From assembly GCF_900078705.1 (NCBI RefSeq), contig NZ_FKIF01000007.1, positions 1,028,125-1,092,124 of the forward strand: a stretch of 64,000 nucleotides of DNA, in the 5' to 3' direction. The translations under genes and the position numbers were made by a program. The DNA is from Bordetella ansorpii. GTDB taxonomy: Bacteria > Pseudomonadota > Gammaproteobacteria > Burkholderiales > Burkholderiaceae_B. The notes under the pieces are model-generated. The model had not been told where the DNA came from. It worked only from the letters and a program-made list of their open reading frames with translations, and ran no database searches. Shown piece by piece: positions 44,474-54,069 of this stretch (position 1 is the stretch's first letter; each line of letters starts with the position of its first letter).

Positions 44474-45439
44474 TCACGCCACCGCGGTACGCGCCGTCCG
44501 GCTGCTGAACCAGCCGTCCAGGTTGGCCAGCAGCAGGTCGCCCATGGCATCCCGGGTCTCGGCGGTGCCGCTGCCGATGTGCGGCAGCAGCACCGTGCGG
44601 TCCGAGTCGATCAGGGCCTGCGGCACCTGGGGTTCGTGCTCGAACACGTCCAGGCCGGCGCCCGCGATCTCGCCGTGCTGCAGGGCGCTCACCAGCGCCT
44701 GTTCGTCCACCACCGTGCCGCGCGCCACATTGATCAGGTAGCCCTGGCTGCCCAGCGCCTTCAGCACGCGCGCATCGACGAGGTGGCGCGTGTGGGCGCC
44801 GCCCGGCAAGGCCAGCACCAGGAAGTCGCTGTTGGCGGCCAGTTCCGCCGGATCGGCGTAATAGCGGTAGCGGTCGGGCGCGTCGGGGCGCGGACTGCGG
44901 TTGCAATACGCCACGGGCATGGCGAACGCCTCGGCGCGCGCGGCGATCTGGCGGCCGATGTTGCCCAGGCCGACGATGCCGCAGCGCTTGCCGGTGACCT
45001 TGCGCCCAAGGCCGAAGCTGGCCTCGGGCCAACGGCCTTCGCGCACGTAGCGGTCGGCCTCGGCGATGCGGCGCGGCACGGCCAGCATCAACGCCAGGGC
45101 CGTATCCGCCACGCATTCGTCCAGGACGCCGGGCGTGTTCGTGACGACGACGTTGCGTTCCCGCGCGGCATCCACGTCGATCGGGTCGTAACCCACGCCG
45201 AAACTGTTGATGACCTCCAGCTTCGGCAGGCTTTCGATCAGCGCCCGGTCGGCGCCGAAGCGGCCGCTGGTCACGATGCCGCGGATGGCGGCGCCGTGCC
45301 GGCGCAGGAAGGCGGCGCGGTCCGCGGCCTCCCACAAGCGGTGCAGGCGGTAGCGGCTGCCGATGTCGTCGATCAGCGCGGGCGCCAGGGGGCCGACCAT
45401 CAGCAGGTCGATGTCTCGGGTCGATGCAGTATCAGTCAT
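44474..45439 (-). CDS. D-isomer-specific 2-hydroxyacid dehydrogenase (glyoxylate/hydroxypyruvate reductase type)
   Basis: A 321-residue NAD(P)-dependent dehydrogenase. It has the nucleotide-binding motif GLGNIGR (about 155) and the catalytic Arg (NVARGTVVDE, about 240), Glu (DVFEHEP, about 268) and His (LLPHIGSGT, about 288). It reduces a 2-keto acid such as glyoxylate, hydroxypyruvate or a related acid, or the reverse. Thirty-eight bases separate it from the Bug receptor upstream, so one transcript is likely, controlled by the divergent LysR regulator. Confidence 0.92.
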   Translation of the reverse strand: MTDTASTRDIDLLMVGPLAPALIDDIGSRYRLHRLWEAADRAAFLRRHGAAIRGIVTSGRFGADRALIESLPKLEVINSFGVGYDPIDVDAARERNVVVTNTPGVLDECVADTALALMLAVPRRIAEADRYVREGRWPEASFGLGRKVTGKRCGIVGLGNIGRQIAARAEAFAMPVAYCNRSPRPDAPDRYRYYADPAELAANSDFLVLALPGGAHTRHLVDARVLKALGSQGYLINVARGTVVDEQALVSALQHGEIAGAGLDVFEHEPQVPQALIDSDRTVLLPHIGSGTAETRDAMGDLLLANLDGWFSSRTARTAVA

Positions 45440-45477
45440 GGGTGCTTCGGGTGGGGTTGCTGTATGAGCGGTGCAAA

Positions 45478-46473
45478 CTATTGGGCCTTCAAGCCACGGG
45501 CCTTGATGATCTCACCGTAGCGCGCGCGCTCGCTGGCGGCAAGCCTGGCGACCTCGGCGGGCGTGGAGCCGTGCGCCACGGCGCCCTGCGCGACCAGCTT
45601 CTGCACGATGTCCGGCTCGGCGGCGATCTCGCGCACCAGGGCCGACAGCTTGTCCACGACGGGACGCGGCGTATCGGCGGGCGCCATCACGGCCGTCCAC
45701 GACCCGCCCTGCGCGTTGCGCACGCCGGCCTGGTCGATGGTGGGCACGTCCGGCAGCGTGGGCGAGCGGTCGGGGCCGGTGATGGCCAGCGCGCGCAGCT
45801 TGCCGGCCTTCACGTAGGGGCTGACTTCCAGGATGGAGGCGAACAGCATGTCGACGCGGCCGGCCATTAGGTCGGTCATGGCGGGACCGCCACCCTTGTA
45901 CGGCACGTGCGTCAGCTGGGTGCCGGTGGCCTGCTGGAAGATCTCGCCGGTCAGGTGCGGCGCGCCGCCCGTGCCGGAACTGGCGAAGGTGCGCTCGCCC
46001 GGCCTGGCCTTGGCCAGCGCGATCAGCTCCTGCACGCTGCTGGCCTTGACCGATGGCGCCACGACCAGCGCGAACGGCAGGTCGGCGAACAGCGACACCG
46101 GCGCGAACGACGTGGCGGGGTCGCTGCGCAGGTCGTACAGCCAGGGATTGATGGCCAGCATGCCCGAATTGGCGAACAGCAGCGTGTAGCCGTCCGGCGC
46201 GGCGCGCGCCACCATGTCGGCGGCGATCTGCCCGCCCGCGCCGGCACGGTTGTCGACCACCACCGACTGGCCCAGCTTCTGGCCCATGCGGGTGGCCAGG
46301 ATGCGCGCGGCGATGTCGGTGCCTCCGCCCGGCGAGAACGGCACGACCAGCGTGATGGGATGGTCGGGGAAGCTGCCGGCGGCCTGGGCGCCCAGGGGCA
46401 GCGCCAACGCAGCGGCGGCAGCGGCAGCCAGCAGGCCACGGCGGGCGCGGAACGTTTTCTGTGTTGTCTCCAT
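45478..46473 (-). CDS. Bug/TctC-family periplasmic solute receptor
   Basis: A 331-residue Bug protein. Signal peptide to about residue 31 (LALPLGAQAAG); motifs FPDHPITLVVPFSPGGGTDIAARI, VVVDNRAGAGGQI and LTHVPYKGGG. AAAAGGAAAA lies before the ATG. It is the first gene of a pair with a 2-hydroxyacid dehydrogenase and is divergent from a LysR gene, so the ligand is probably a hydroxy- or keto-acid; this is inference from context. Confidence 0.93.
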   Translation of the reverse strand: METTQKTFRARRGLLAAAAAAALALPLGAQAAGSFPDHPITLVVPFSPGGGTDIAARILATRMGQKLGQSVVVDNRAGAGGQIAADMVARAAPDGYTLLFANSGMLAINPWLYDLRSDPATSFAPVSLFADLPFALVVAPSVKASSVQELIALAKARPGERTFASSGTGGAPHLTGEIFQQATGTQLTHVPYKGGGPAMTDLMAGRVDMLFASILEVSPYVKAGKLRALAITGPDRSPTLPDVPTIDQAGVRNAQGGSWTAVMAPADTPRPVVDKLSALVREIAAEPDIVQKLVAQGAVAHGSTPAEVARLAASERARYGEIIKARGLKAQ

Positions 46474-46529
46474 GATTTTCCTTTTTCATGGCGCATCGTC
46501 GCGCCTGTTGGAAATTCTAGGAATGAAAT

Positions 46530-46543
46530 GCGCATCGATGCGC
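46530..46543. promoter_or_regulatory. Perfect palindrome in the LysR/Bug divergent promoter
   Basis: GCGCATCGATGCGC is a perfect 14-base palindrome within the 112-base divergent gap, and GCATCGAT recurs at 46559-46566. Its size and place fit a LysR-type recognition site controlling both the LysR gene and the leftward Bug-dehydrogenase pair. Confidence 0.65.
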
Positions 46544-46585
46544 TTTGAGCTACAAATAGCATCGATCAATACAAGGAATGCATCA

Positions 46586-47482
46586 ATGGACCTGCGTCAG
46601 CTTTCCTGCTTCGTGGCGGTGGCCGAAGAGCTGCACTTCGGCCGCGCCGCCGCGCGGCTGCGCATGACGCAGCCCCCACTCAGCCGCCAGATCCAGCTGC
46701 TGGAACAGGACCTGCAGGTGCAACTGTTCGAGCGCAGCAGCCGCAGCGTGACGCTGACCGCCGCCGGCGCCCGCCTGCTGCGCGACGCCCGCCACCTGCT
46801 GGACCTGGCCGCGCGCACGATGCAGACCGCGCGCCGCACCGCCGATGGCGAAGCGGGAGAACTGACCCTGGGTTTCACGGCGGTGGCGGCCTACCGGCTG
46901 GTGCCCTCGCTGCTGATGCGCGCGCGCCAGGCCCTGCCCGAGGTGGGCATCCGCCTGCGCGAGATGGTGTCCGCCGACCTGGGGCGGCTGTTGCTGGCGG
47001 GCGAACTGGACGTCGTGCTGGCGCGCCATCTGCCGCCGCACCAGCACCTGCGCACGCACCTGATCGAGCGCGAGCCCATGATCCTGGCCCTGCCGGCCGG
47101 CTCGCCGCTGGGCCGCTACGACGCCGTGCCGCTGTCGGCGCTGCACCAGCAGCCCTTGATCCTGTATTCCCCCAACGAAGGCCGATATTTCCATGACCGC
47201 GTGGTGGGCGCATTGGGACTGGCCGACGTGCAGCCGCACTATGTGCAGCAGGCCGGCCAGACGCACACGCTGGTGGCGATGGTGCGGGCCGGGCTGGGCT
47301 ATGGACTGGTGCCCGATTCGGCGCGCGAACTGCGGCTGGAAGGCGTGGAATACCGGCCCCTGGCGCGGCAGACCTTGCATGCCGATCTGTACCTGGCGTG
47401 GCGCAGCCGGCACGACAATCCGGCGGTGGCGGCGTTTCTCACGCATGTGGCGGGCATCACGCCCAAGCTGTCCCAGGATTAG
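46586..47482 (+). CDS. LysR-family transcriptional regulator
   Basis: A 298-residue LysR protein. The N-terminal winged helix is MDLRQLSCFVAVAEELHFGRAAARLRMTQPPLSRQI (1-36), and the effector domain spans about 92-290. The frame opens far upstream, but the protein starts at 46586, preceded by AAGGAATG. It is divergent from the Bug and 2-hydroxyacid dehydrogenase genes and probably activates them with an intermediate as ligand, as is usual for LysR pairs. Confidence 0.93.
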   Translation: MDLRQLSCFVAVAEELHFGRAAARLRMTQPPLSRQIQLLEQDLQVQLFERSSRSVTLTAAGARLLRDARHLLDLAARTMQTARRTADGEAGELTLGFTAVAAYRLVPSLLMRARQALPEVGIRLREMVSADLGRLLLAGELDVVLARHLPPHQHLRTHLIEREPMILALPAGSPLGRYDAVPLSALHQQPLILYSPNEGRYFHDRVVGALGLADVQPHYVQQAGQTHTLVAMVRAGLGYGLVPDSARELRLEGVEYRPLARQTLHADLYLAWRSRHDNPAVAAFLTHVAGITPKLSQD

Positions 47483-47554
47483 GCGCAGTCCTGGCGCGCC
47501 GCCATGCCCGTGCCGCGCTCGGCCCTTGCCGCGCGGGGCGCTTCGCGTCGGAGC

Positions 47555-48574
47555 CTACAACCACCCCGACTTCCGAAACCGCCAATACAGCACCCCGCAC
47601 GCCGCCGCGATCATCGACAGCGTCAGCGGATAGCCCCATTGCCATTTCAGTTCGGGCATGTACTCGAAGTTCATGCCGTAGATACCCGCCACCGCCGTGG
47701 GCACCGCCAGGATGGCCGCCCAGGACGCCAGCCTGCGCGTGGTGTCGTTCTGCGAGGCCTGCGCGATCATCTGGCTGGCTTCGAAGGCGAAGGCCAGCGC
47801 CTCGCGCAGCGCGTTGATCAGTTCGTCGATGCGCTGGATACGGTCGGCCACCTCGCCGAAATACGGCCGCGCGTGGATGTCGACCGCCGGCATCTCGACC
47901 CGCGCCAGGCGGCGGCAGATCTCGGTCATGGGCGCGATCAGCGTGTGCATGCGCAGCAGGTCGCGCCGCTGGCGGTACAGCTTGCGGATGTCGGCATCCT
48001 TGGCGCCGCGGATCAGCAGCTTCTGCTCGGCATGCTCGACGACGGATTCGAACTTGGTGACGGCCGCCAGATAGCGGTCGGCCAACAGGTCGAGCACTTC
48101 CGACGCCACATAGTCGCTGCCGCGCCGCAGCAGGTCGGGCACGGCCTCCAGGCGCTCGCGCAGCGTGGTGTGCGGGGATATGGCGCCGCGCCGCACCGTC
48201 ACGAGGAAGCCGCTGCCGATCAGCAACTGCGTTTCGCCGAATACGGGGCGTTGATTGTCGAGCTCGACCGTCGGAGCCACCACCAGCACCATGTCGCCAT
48301 AATCCAGGATCTTGGCGCGCCGGTGCGGCTCGAGCATTTCCTCGACGTTCTTGCTACAGGCCCCCAGGGAACCGACCACTTGCGCCAGCACCTCGGAACT
48401 GGGATTGCGCAAGCCGATCCAGAGCATCTTGTCTCTGTGGCCCGCGTACTGGCGCACGTCTTCCAGCGGCACGTCGCGCTCCCGGCGGCCGTCGACATAA
48501 AGCACCGAGGCCACCACGCTGGTGACCGGGTCGGGCGGATTGGCGTTCTGGCCGGCTGAGGCGTCCTGCTGCAT
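47555..48574 (-). CDS. CorA-family magnesium/divalent metal ion transporter
   Basis: A 339-residue CorA-type channel. A large cytoplasmic alpha/beta and helical domain (1-275) is followed by two C-terminal membrane helices with the selectivity motif GMNF near residue 299 (GIYGMNFEYMPELKW) and the last helix near 310-330. The start at MQQDASAG (48574) has AAGGA nine bases upstream; the longer frame is unsupported. CorA members move magnesium, cobalt or zinc, and ion preference cannot be read here. It converges on the LysR gene. Confidence 0.92.
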   Translation of the reverse strand: MQQDASAGQNANPPDPVTSVVASVLYVDGRRERDVPLEDVRQYAGHRDKMLWIGLRNPSSEVLAQVVGSLGACSKNVEEMLEPHRRAKILDYGDMVLVVAPTVELDNQRPVFGETQLLIGSGFLVTVRRGAISPHTTLRERLEAVPDLLRRGSDYVASEVLDLLADRYLAAVTKFESVVEHAEQKLLIRGAKDADIRKLYRQRRDLLRMHTLIAPMTEICRRLARVEMPAVDIHARPYFGEVADRIQRIDELINALREALAFAFEASQMIAQASQNDTTRRLASWAAILAVPTAVAGIYGMNFEYMPELKWQWGYPLTLSMIAAACGVLYWRFRKSGWL

Positions 48575-48717
48575 CGGAGTTCCTTGAGTAAGGCGGCGCC
48601 GCGCGGGCGCCTCCATCGGCGCCGGGGCATGACGCGGCCCGCCAGCACCATGATAGTGCGGCGGCGCGGGCACGCCCAGCCCGAGCCTGCACGCTCAGGA
48701 AGCCGTCAGCGAAAGCC

Positions 48718-50820
48718 TTACGAGAACATGCCGCGCATGCGGCTGGCCAGGTCCACGACCGGGGCATCGGGCTTGACCCGCTTGCCGCGATCGTGCGGCA
48801 GGTCGGGCGGCTTGGGCAGATGCTCGAACAGCGGCATCATCGCCTGCGGAATGAAGCGCGTGCGCGAGGCATACACGTGGCGGTCGCCCATGCCGTTCTG
48901 CTGGTGCACGTAGAAACGCTGCGGCACGATGACCTGCAGGCGTTCGCGCGCCCGCGTCATGGCCACGTACAGCAGGCGGCGCTCTTCCTCGATCTCGTCG
49001 CTGTCGCCGGTGCTCATGTCCGACGGGATGCAGCCGTCCACCGCGTTCAGCACGTACACCGCGCGCCACTCCTGGCCCTTGGCCGAGTGGATGGTGGACA
49101 GGATCATGTAGTCCTCGTCGCGCAGCGGCGCGCCGGACTGGTCGCTGGTGGCGTTGGGCGGGTCCAGCGTCAGTTCGGTCAGGAAACGTTCGCGCGTGGG
49201 GTAGCCCATGGCGATGCGGGACAGTTGCTCCAGGTCGGCGCGGCGCATGGCCGCGTCGCCGTCGTACAGCCGCTCGATCTGCCCGCCATACCAGCGCAGC
49301 GCCACGTCGACGTCGCCGGGCCAGTGTTCGCCCGGCGCACGCAGCGCGGCATAGACCTGCACGAAGGCCGTCCATTCGTCGCGCGCGCCGGCGCCGGGCT
49401 TGAAGGCGCGCATGGCCTCGACGGGTTCCGCGGATTGCGCCAGCTCATCCATCAGGCGGCCCGCCGTGGCGGGGCCGATGCCGGGCAGCAGTTGCGCCAC
49501 GCGAAAGCCCGCCATGCGCGAACGCGGATTCTCGGCCCAGCGCAGGATGGACAGCAGGTCCTTCACGTGCGCGGCCTCCAGGAATTTCAGGCCGCCGAAC
49601 TTCACGAAGGGAATGTTGCGGCGGGTCAGTTCGAGTTCCAGCGCGGCGCTGTGGCTGGCCGCGCGGAACAGGGCCGCCTGCGACTTCAGGGTGGCCCCGC
49701 CCTCGCGCAGCGCCAGCACCTGGTCGGCCACCCAGCGCGCCTGTCCGGCCTCGTCGGACACCGTGACCAATTCCGGCTTCTGCGACGAGGCGCGATCGGT
49801 CCAGAGCTGCTTGGCGTAGCGCTCGGGCGCCAGGCCGATCACCGCGTTGGACGCGTCCAGGATGGGCTGCGTGGAGCGGTAGTTGCGCTCCAGCGTGAGC
49901 ACGTGCGCGCCCGACGGGAACTGCTTCGGAAAATCCAGGATGTTGCGCACCGTGGCCGCGCGGAAGGAATAGATGGCCTGCGCATCGTCGCCCACCACCG
50001 TCAGGCCGCGCCCCTCGGGCTTGAGGGCCCGCAGGATGTCGGCCTGCAATCGGTTGGTGTCCTGGTATTCGTCGACCAGCACGTGATCGAAGCGCTCGCC
50101 GGCCTCGCGCGCCAGGCCCGGGTCGCGCATCATCTCGGCCCAATACAGCAGCAGGTCGTCGTAATCCAGCGCCTGCTGCGCCTGCTTGGCCTGCACGTAG
50201 GCGCGGAACAGGCGCTTCAAGTGGTCTTCCCACTGGGCGCACCAAGGGAAGACCTTGGCCAGCACCTCGCCGACCGGCGCCTGGCTGTTGACCGCGCGCG
50301 AGTAGATCGACAGGCAGGTGCCCTTGAGCGGAAAGCGTTCGCTGGTGGCCGACATGCCCAGTTCGTGGCGCACCATGCCCATCAGGTCTTCGGCGTCGCC
50401 CCGGTCGTGCACGGTGAAGGTTTCGGACAGGGCGATGCGCTGGGCATATTCGCGCAGCAGGCGCGCGCCCACGCTGTGGAAAGTGCCCGACCACGGCAGG
50501 GGTGGCGCGGATTGGCTGGCGCCCAGGTTCATCGCGCGGCGCAGCACGCCGCCCACGCGGCGCTCCATTTCCTGCGCGGCGCGGCGCGAGAAGGTCAGCA
50601 GCAGCATGCGCTGCGGGTCGGCGCCATTGAGCACCAGATGCGCCACGCGATGCGCCAGCGTGCTGGTCTTGCCCGACCCGGCGCCGGCGATGACCAGCAG
50701 CGCCTGGCCCGGACCGTCCGGGCCGGCGCCGTACTCGGCGGCCTCGCGCTGGGCCGGGTTCAGGTCGGCGAGGGGGTCGGGGCGCGCCTGGCCGGCGCCG
50801 GTGGAATCGTGGTCGGACAT
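48718..50820 (-). CDS. UvrD/Rep-family superfamily 1 DNA helicase
   Basis: A 700-residue SF1A 3'-5' helicase. Motifs in order: Q-motif LNPAQREAAE, Walker A GAGSGKT (46-52), Ia LTFSRRAAQEM, II LVDEYQDTN (about 240), III GDDAQAIYSFR, IV LERNYRST, V STIHSAKGQEW, VI LYVAMTRAR. It unwinds DNA during repair or after replication blocks. The protein is shorter than typical UvrD and looks like a paralogue. A textbook LexA box lies 32 bases upstream of the ATG, which suggests SOS induction. Confidence 0.94.
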   Translation of the reverse strand: MSDHDSTGAGQARPDPLADLNPAQREAAEYGAGPDGPGQALLVIAGAGSGKTSTLAHRVAHLVLNGADPQRMLLLTFSRRAAQEMERRVGGVLRRAMNLGASQSAPPLPWSGTFHSVGARLLREYAQRIALSETFTVHDRGDAEDLMGMVRHELGMSATSERFPLKGTCLSIYSRAVNSQAPVGEVLAKVFPWCAQWEDHLKRLFRAYVQAKQAQQALDYDDLLLYWAEMMRDPGLAREAGERFDHVLVDEYQDTNRLQADILRALKPEGRGLTVVGDDAQAIYSFRAATVRNILDFPKQFPSGAHVLTLERNYRSTQPILDASNAVIGLAPERYAKQLWTDRASSQKPELVTVSDEAGQARWVADQVLALREGGATLKSQAALFRAASHSAALELELTRRNIPFVKFGGLKFLEAAHVKDLLSILRWAENPRSRMAGFRVAQLLPGIGPATAGRLMDELAQSAEPVEAMRAFKPGAGARDEWTAFVQVYAALRAPGEHWPGDVDVALRWYGGQIERLYDGDAAMRRADLEQLSRIAMGYPTRERFLTELTLDPPNATSDQSGAPLRDEDYMILSTIHSAKGQEWRAVYVLNAVDGCIPSDMSTGDSDEIEEERRLLYVAMTRARERLQVIVPQRFYVHQQNGMGDRHVYASRTRFIPQAMMPLFEHLPKPPDLPHDRGKRVKPDAPVVDLASRMRGMFS

Positions 50821-50851
50821 GGGAAATAACGGAAAGCCAGCCGCAAGAGTA

Positions 50852-50867
50852 CTGTATATTCATACAG
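50852..50867. promoter_or_regulatory. LexA (SOS) box
   Basis: CTGTATATTCATACAG fits the CTGT-N8-ACAG consensus of LexA in gamma- and beta-proteobacteria. It lies between the divergent helicase (ATG at 50820) and DUF72 (ATG at 50959) genes, closer to the helicase. Confidence 0.8.
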
Positions 50868-50958
50868 AAATCCGTAACGGCGCCGTGGACGGTCCAGCGA
50901 CAGACATGGTACCGAACGCCGCACGTCTCATGCCTTCGGCCCGGCCGCTTTCCTCGCC

Positions 50959-51852
50959 ATGACCATCCTTACCGGCACCGCCTCCTGGACCGACCCGACG
51001 CTGCTGGCCTGCGGCCGTTTCTATCCCCCGCACGCCAACGACGCCGAATCGCGGCTGCGCCACTATGCCGCACGGTTCGGCACGGTCGAGGTCGACTCCA
51101 GCCACTACGCCCTGCCCGACCCGCACACGGCGTATCTGTGGGCGCAGCGTACCCCGCGTGATTTCATCTTCAACATGAAGGCGTTCCGCGCCTTCACGGG
51201 CCATCGCATCCCCTTGCAGGCGCTGCCGGCCGACCTGCGCCGCGACTGGCCCGATGCGCCAGCATCGCTGTACGGCGACCAGTTGCCCGAGCATTGGCGG
51301 GACGAGTTGTGGCGCCGCTTCATCCTGGCGGTGGAACCGCTGCGCATGGCCGGCAAGCTGGGCGCCGTGCACTTCCAGTTCCCGCCCTGGGTGAAGCATG
51401 ATGCACGCGGCATCGCGCGGTTGCGCGACTGCGCGCGGCGCATGGAGGGCCTGCCGATGGCCGCCGAGTTCCGCCATGTCAGCTGGTTCGATGGGCCCGA
51501 GGCCACCCAGGCCACGCTGGCCCTGCAACGCGACCTGGGCGTGGCGCACACCGTGGTGGATGCGCCGCAGGGCATGGACAACACCGTGCCCGCGGTGTGG
51601 GAGGCCACGCATCCCGACCTGGCCGTGGTGCGCCTGCACGGCCGCAACGCCGCGGCCTGGAACGCCAACGGCCCGGCCTCCTCCTCGCGCTTCCAGTACG
51701 TGTACACGCCCGCGGAGCTGGCCGACCTGGCCGCGCGCGTCAGGAAGCTGGCACGGAACGCCAAGCGCACGCAGGCGCTGTTCAACACCAATTACGAAGA
51801 CCATGGCATGCGCAACGCCGCGGGACTGGCGGCGGCGCTGGCGGCGGTATGA
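50959..51852 (+). CDS. DUF72 (YecE-family) protein
   Basis: A 297-residue DUF72 protein with a TIM-barrel-like fold. Family motifs: LTGTASWTDPTLL at the start, FGTVEVDSSHYALP, FIFNMKAFRAFTGH, and near the end NTNYEDHGMRNA. The biochemical role of YecE proteins is not established. Its divergent position at the LexA box leaves open whether it, too, responds to DNA damage. Confidence 0.92.
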   Translation: MTILTGTASWTDPTLLACGRFYPPHANDAESRLRHYAARFGTVEVDSSHYALPDPHTAYLWAQRTPRDFIFNMKAFRAFTGHRIPLQALPADLRRDWPDAPASLYGDQLPEHWRDELWRRFILAVEPLRMAGKLGAVHFQFPPWVKHDARGIARLRDCARRMEGLPMAAEFRHVSWFDGPEATQATLALQRDLGVAHTVVDAPQGMDNTVPAVWEATHPDLAVVRLHGRNAAAWNANGPASSSRFQYVYTPAELADLAARVRKLARNAKRTQALFNTNYEDHGMRNAAGLAAALAAV

Positions 51853-52024
51853 GCGAACGGCCTGCCCTGGGCGCCGGCAACCCGGGCGCCACGGGTGTCA
51901 CGTGTTGCCAGAACTCCCCGCAAGCCTTGGGCTACAGTGCCGGCTGGCCAGCCGAGCCGGCCATCGCAATCGAACCCGCCAGCCCGAAGGCTGCCGGCGG
52001 AACACATCCAGGAGCCGTACCGCA

Positions 52025-52525
52025 GTGAATGACGAACATGTACCGGATACCGACGTATCCGAAGACCTCAAGGAACACAGCCCCACGCTTTGGCGCGACG
52101 ACGGCTGGACCGCCAGGATCATCAAGAACGAGGACGATGACGGCTGGGCGGTCGCGATGACCCTGGACGGACACGCCGAACCCGCCTTGGTCGGCCCCTG
52201 GACCATGGGCCGCGACAAGAAGAATCCCAAGCCGTTGGACACGCCCGCCTTCCACACGTTGGTCAAGACCGCCAACGAAGTGCTGCGCCGCCACGAGCAG
52301 CAGTTGCACGCCACCTTGCACAAAAGCGTGAAGATCGATGCCGAGGCCGGCCGCCTGACCGTCAAGCTCGATATCGTTCCCGACGAAGACGAGCCGTATG
52401 CCGTGCTGAGCGCCTACGACGAATTGGGCGAGCAACTGGCCCAGACCCGCGTGGCGCCGACCTACAAGCTGAGCGTGCAGCGCGCGTCGGAGTGGGCCAG
52501 CGGCGGCTTCGGGAAACAGGGCTGA
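52025..52525 (+). CDS. Hypothetical acidic cytoplasmic protein
   Basis: A 166-residue protein I do not recognise. It is acidic and hydrophilic, without signal peptide or membrane segments. The first half (DDGWTARIIKNEDDDGWAVAMTLDGHAEPALVGPWTMGRDKKNPKPLD) looks like a compact beta-domain, and a helix follows (FHTLVKTANEVLRRHEQQL). The start is GTG at 52025, with AGGAG about ten bases upstream; earlier in-frame codons overlap the DUF72 gene in another frame. It lies 172 bases after DUF72. Confidence 0.75.
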   Translation: MNDEHVPDTDVSEDLKEHSPTLWRDDGWTARIIKNEDDDGWAVAMTLDGHAEPALVGPWTMGRDKKNPKPLDTPAFHTLVKTANEVLRRHEQQLHATLHKSVKIDAEAGRLTVKLDIVPDEDEPYAVLSAYDELGEQLAQTRVAPTYKLSVQRASEWASGGFGKQG

Positions 52526-52565
52526 TGATGAAGGCAGGAGCATCTGGGCCGGACGGCCGAGCCCG

Positions 52566-54068
52566 TCATCCCTGCCGCGCCTTCCCCTGCCTGGCCACCG
52601 CCGTCAGGCTGTCCAGCACCACCTCGAACTTGCGCGCGATCTGGCTGTCCGGCACGCACGCATATCCCATCAGCAGCCCCTGGCGCGGGGCCTGGTCGCC
52701 CGCGTAGTAGCGCGACAGCGGCCTTGTCAGCACGCCGCGTTCGTGCGCGGCCTGCACCACCTTCTGGTCGGACAGGTCATCGGGCAGGTTCAGCACCAGG
52801 TGCAGGCCCGCGTCGCTGGAATCGCGATGCAGCCATTCCGGGCCCAGGCGCCGGTCGATCAGGTTGACCAGCATGGCGCGCCGGCGGCCATACAGCATGC
52901 GCATGCGCCGCACGTGCGCGGCGTAATGGCCCTCGGCGATGAAGGCGGCCACGGCCGCGTGCGTCATCAGGTGGCCCTCGCGGTACAGCTCGGCATGCGC
53001 GGCCTGGAAGGCCGGCACCAGCGCGCGCGGCAGCACCAGATAGCCCAGCCGCAGGCCCGGATACATGGTCTTGCTGAAGGTGCCCAGGTAGATGACGGGC
53101 GCGTCCGGCTCCAGCCCCTGCAGCGACGGAATGGGCCGGCCCGTGAAGCGGAACTCGCTGTCGTAGTCGTCCTCGATGATCCAACTGCCCCAACTGCGCG
53201 CCAGCGCCAATAACTGGCGGCGCCGCGCCAGCGACATCACCGGCCCCAGCGGATACTGGTGCGAGGGCGTGACGAACACGAAACGCGGCGGCACGGCCAC
53301 CGGATCGGTCGGCACGCGCATGCCCTCTTCATCCACCGGCTGCGGCTCGACGCGGATGCCGTTGGCCGACAGCACCGAGCGCGCGCCCCAATAGCCCGGA
53401 TTCTCGATCCAGGCCAGGTCGCCCGCGCCCCCCAGCAGGCGCGTGGCCAGGTCGATGGCCTGGTGCGACCCTTCGGTGATGAGGATCTGCTCGGGGTCGC
53501 AATCCACCGAGCGCGTCAGCGCCAGATACTGCGCCAGCGCCTCGCGCAGCGCGGGCAGGCCGCCGCCATACGAATAACTCAGCAGCTCGGGCGGCGGGCG
53601 GCGCCACAGCCCGCTGACGATGCGGCCGAACTTCTGGTGCGGAAACTCGGTGACGTCGGGCACCCCCGGCATGAAGGCGCCCCATTGGAAGGGCGAGGCC
53701 GACACGCCGTCGACGATGCGCGCGCCGCGCTCGGACAAGGCCGGCCGGCTGGCCAAGGACGCCGCGCGGCGGGCGCGGCGGCCGCTGGACAGGTACGACT
53801 CGGGCAGCGTGTCGGTGACGAAGGTGCCGTTGCCCTGCCGGCTGCGCGTATAGCCCTCGGCCTGCAGTTGCGCGTAGACGTGCACGACGGTGTTGCGGGC
53901 GATGTTCAGTTCGGCCGACAGGTCGCGCGTGCCGGGCAACCGCGTATCGGCGGCAATGGTGCCGTCCAGGATGGCTTCGCGCAGGCCGCGGTACAGCCGC
54001 TGGTTCATGGGACCATCCGCCGCATCGCCCAGGCGCAACAGCAGCAGGTCGCCGACGATGGATCTCAA
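52566..54068 (-). CDS. gabR: GabR-like MocR/PdxR regulator (GntR helix-turn-helix plus aminotransferase domain)
   Basis: A 500-residue MocR-family protein. The GntR-type winged helix (about 20-87, DTRLPGTRDLSAELNIARNTVVHVYAQLQAEGY) is fused to a fold type I aminotransferase domain (about 125-490). Asp301 and the PLP-binding Lys333 in GTFSKTMYPG are present. GabR proteins sense GABA through PLP chemistry and activate gabT-gabD, and here it is divergent from exactly those genes. Paired TGGTTC boxes lie in the shared promoter. Confidence 0.92.
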   Translation of the reverse strand: MRSIVGDLLLLRLGDAADGPMNQRLYRGLREAILDGTIAADTRLPGTRDLSAELNIARNTVVHVYAQLQAEGYTRSRQGNGTFVTDTLPESYLSSGRRARRAASLASRPALSERGARIVDGVSASPFQWGAFMPGVPDVTEFPHQKFGRIVSGLWRRPPPELLSYSYGGGLPALREALAQYLALTRSVDCDPEQILITEGSHQAIDLATRLLGGAGDLAWIENPGYWGARSVLSANGIRVEPQPVDEEGMRVPTDPVAVPPRFVFVTPSHQYPLGPVMSLARRRQLLALARSWGSWIIEDDYDSEFRFTGRPIPSLQGLEPDAPVIYLGTFSKTMYPGLRLGYLVLPRALVPAFQAAHAELYREGHLMTHAAVAAFIAEGHYAAHVRRMRMLYGRRRAMLVNLIDRRLGPEWLHRDSSDAGLHLVLNLPDDLSDQKVVQAAHERGVLTRPLSRYYAGDQAPRQGLLMGYACVPDSQIARKFEVVLDSLTAVARQGKARQG

Positions 54069-54069
54069 T

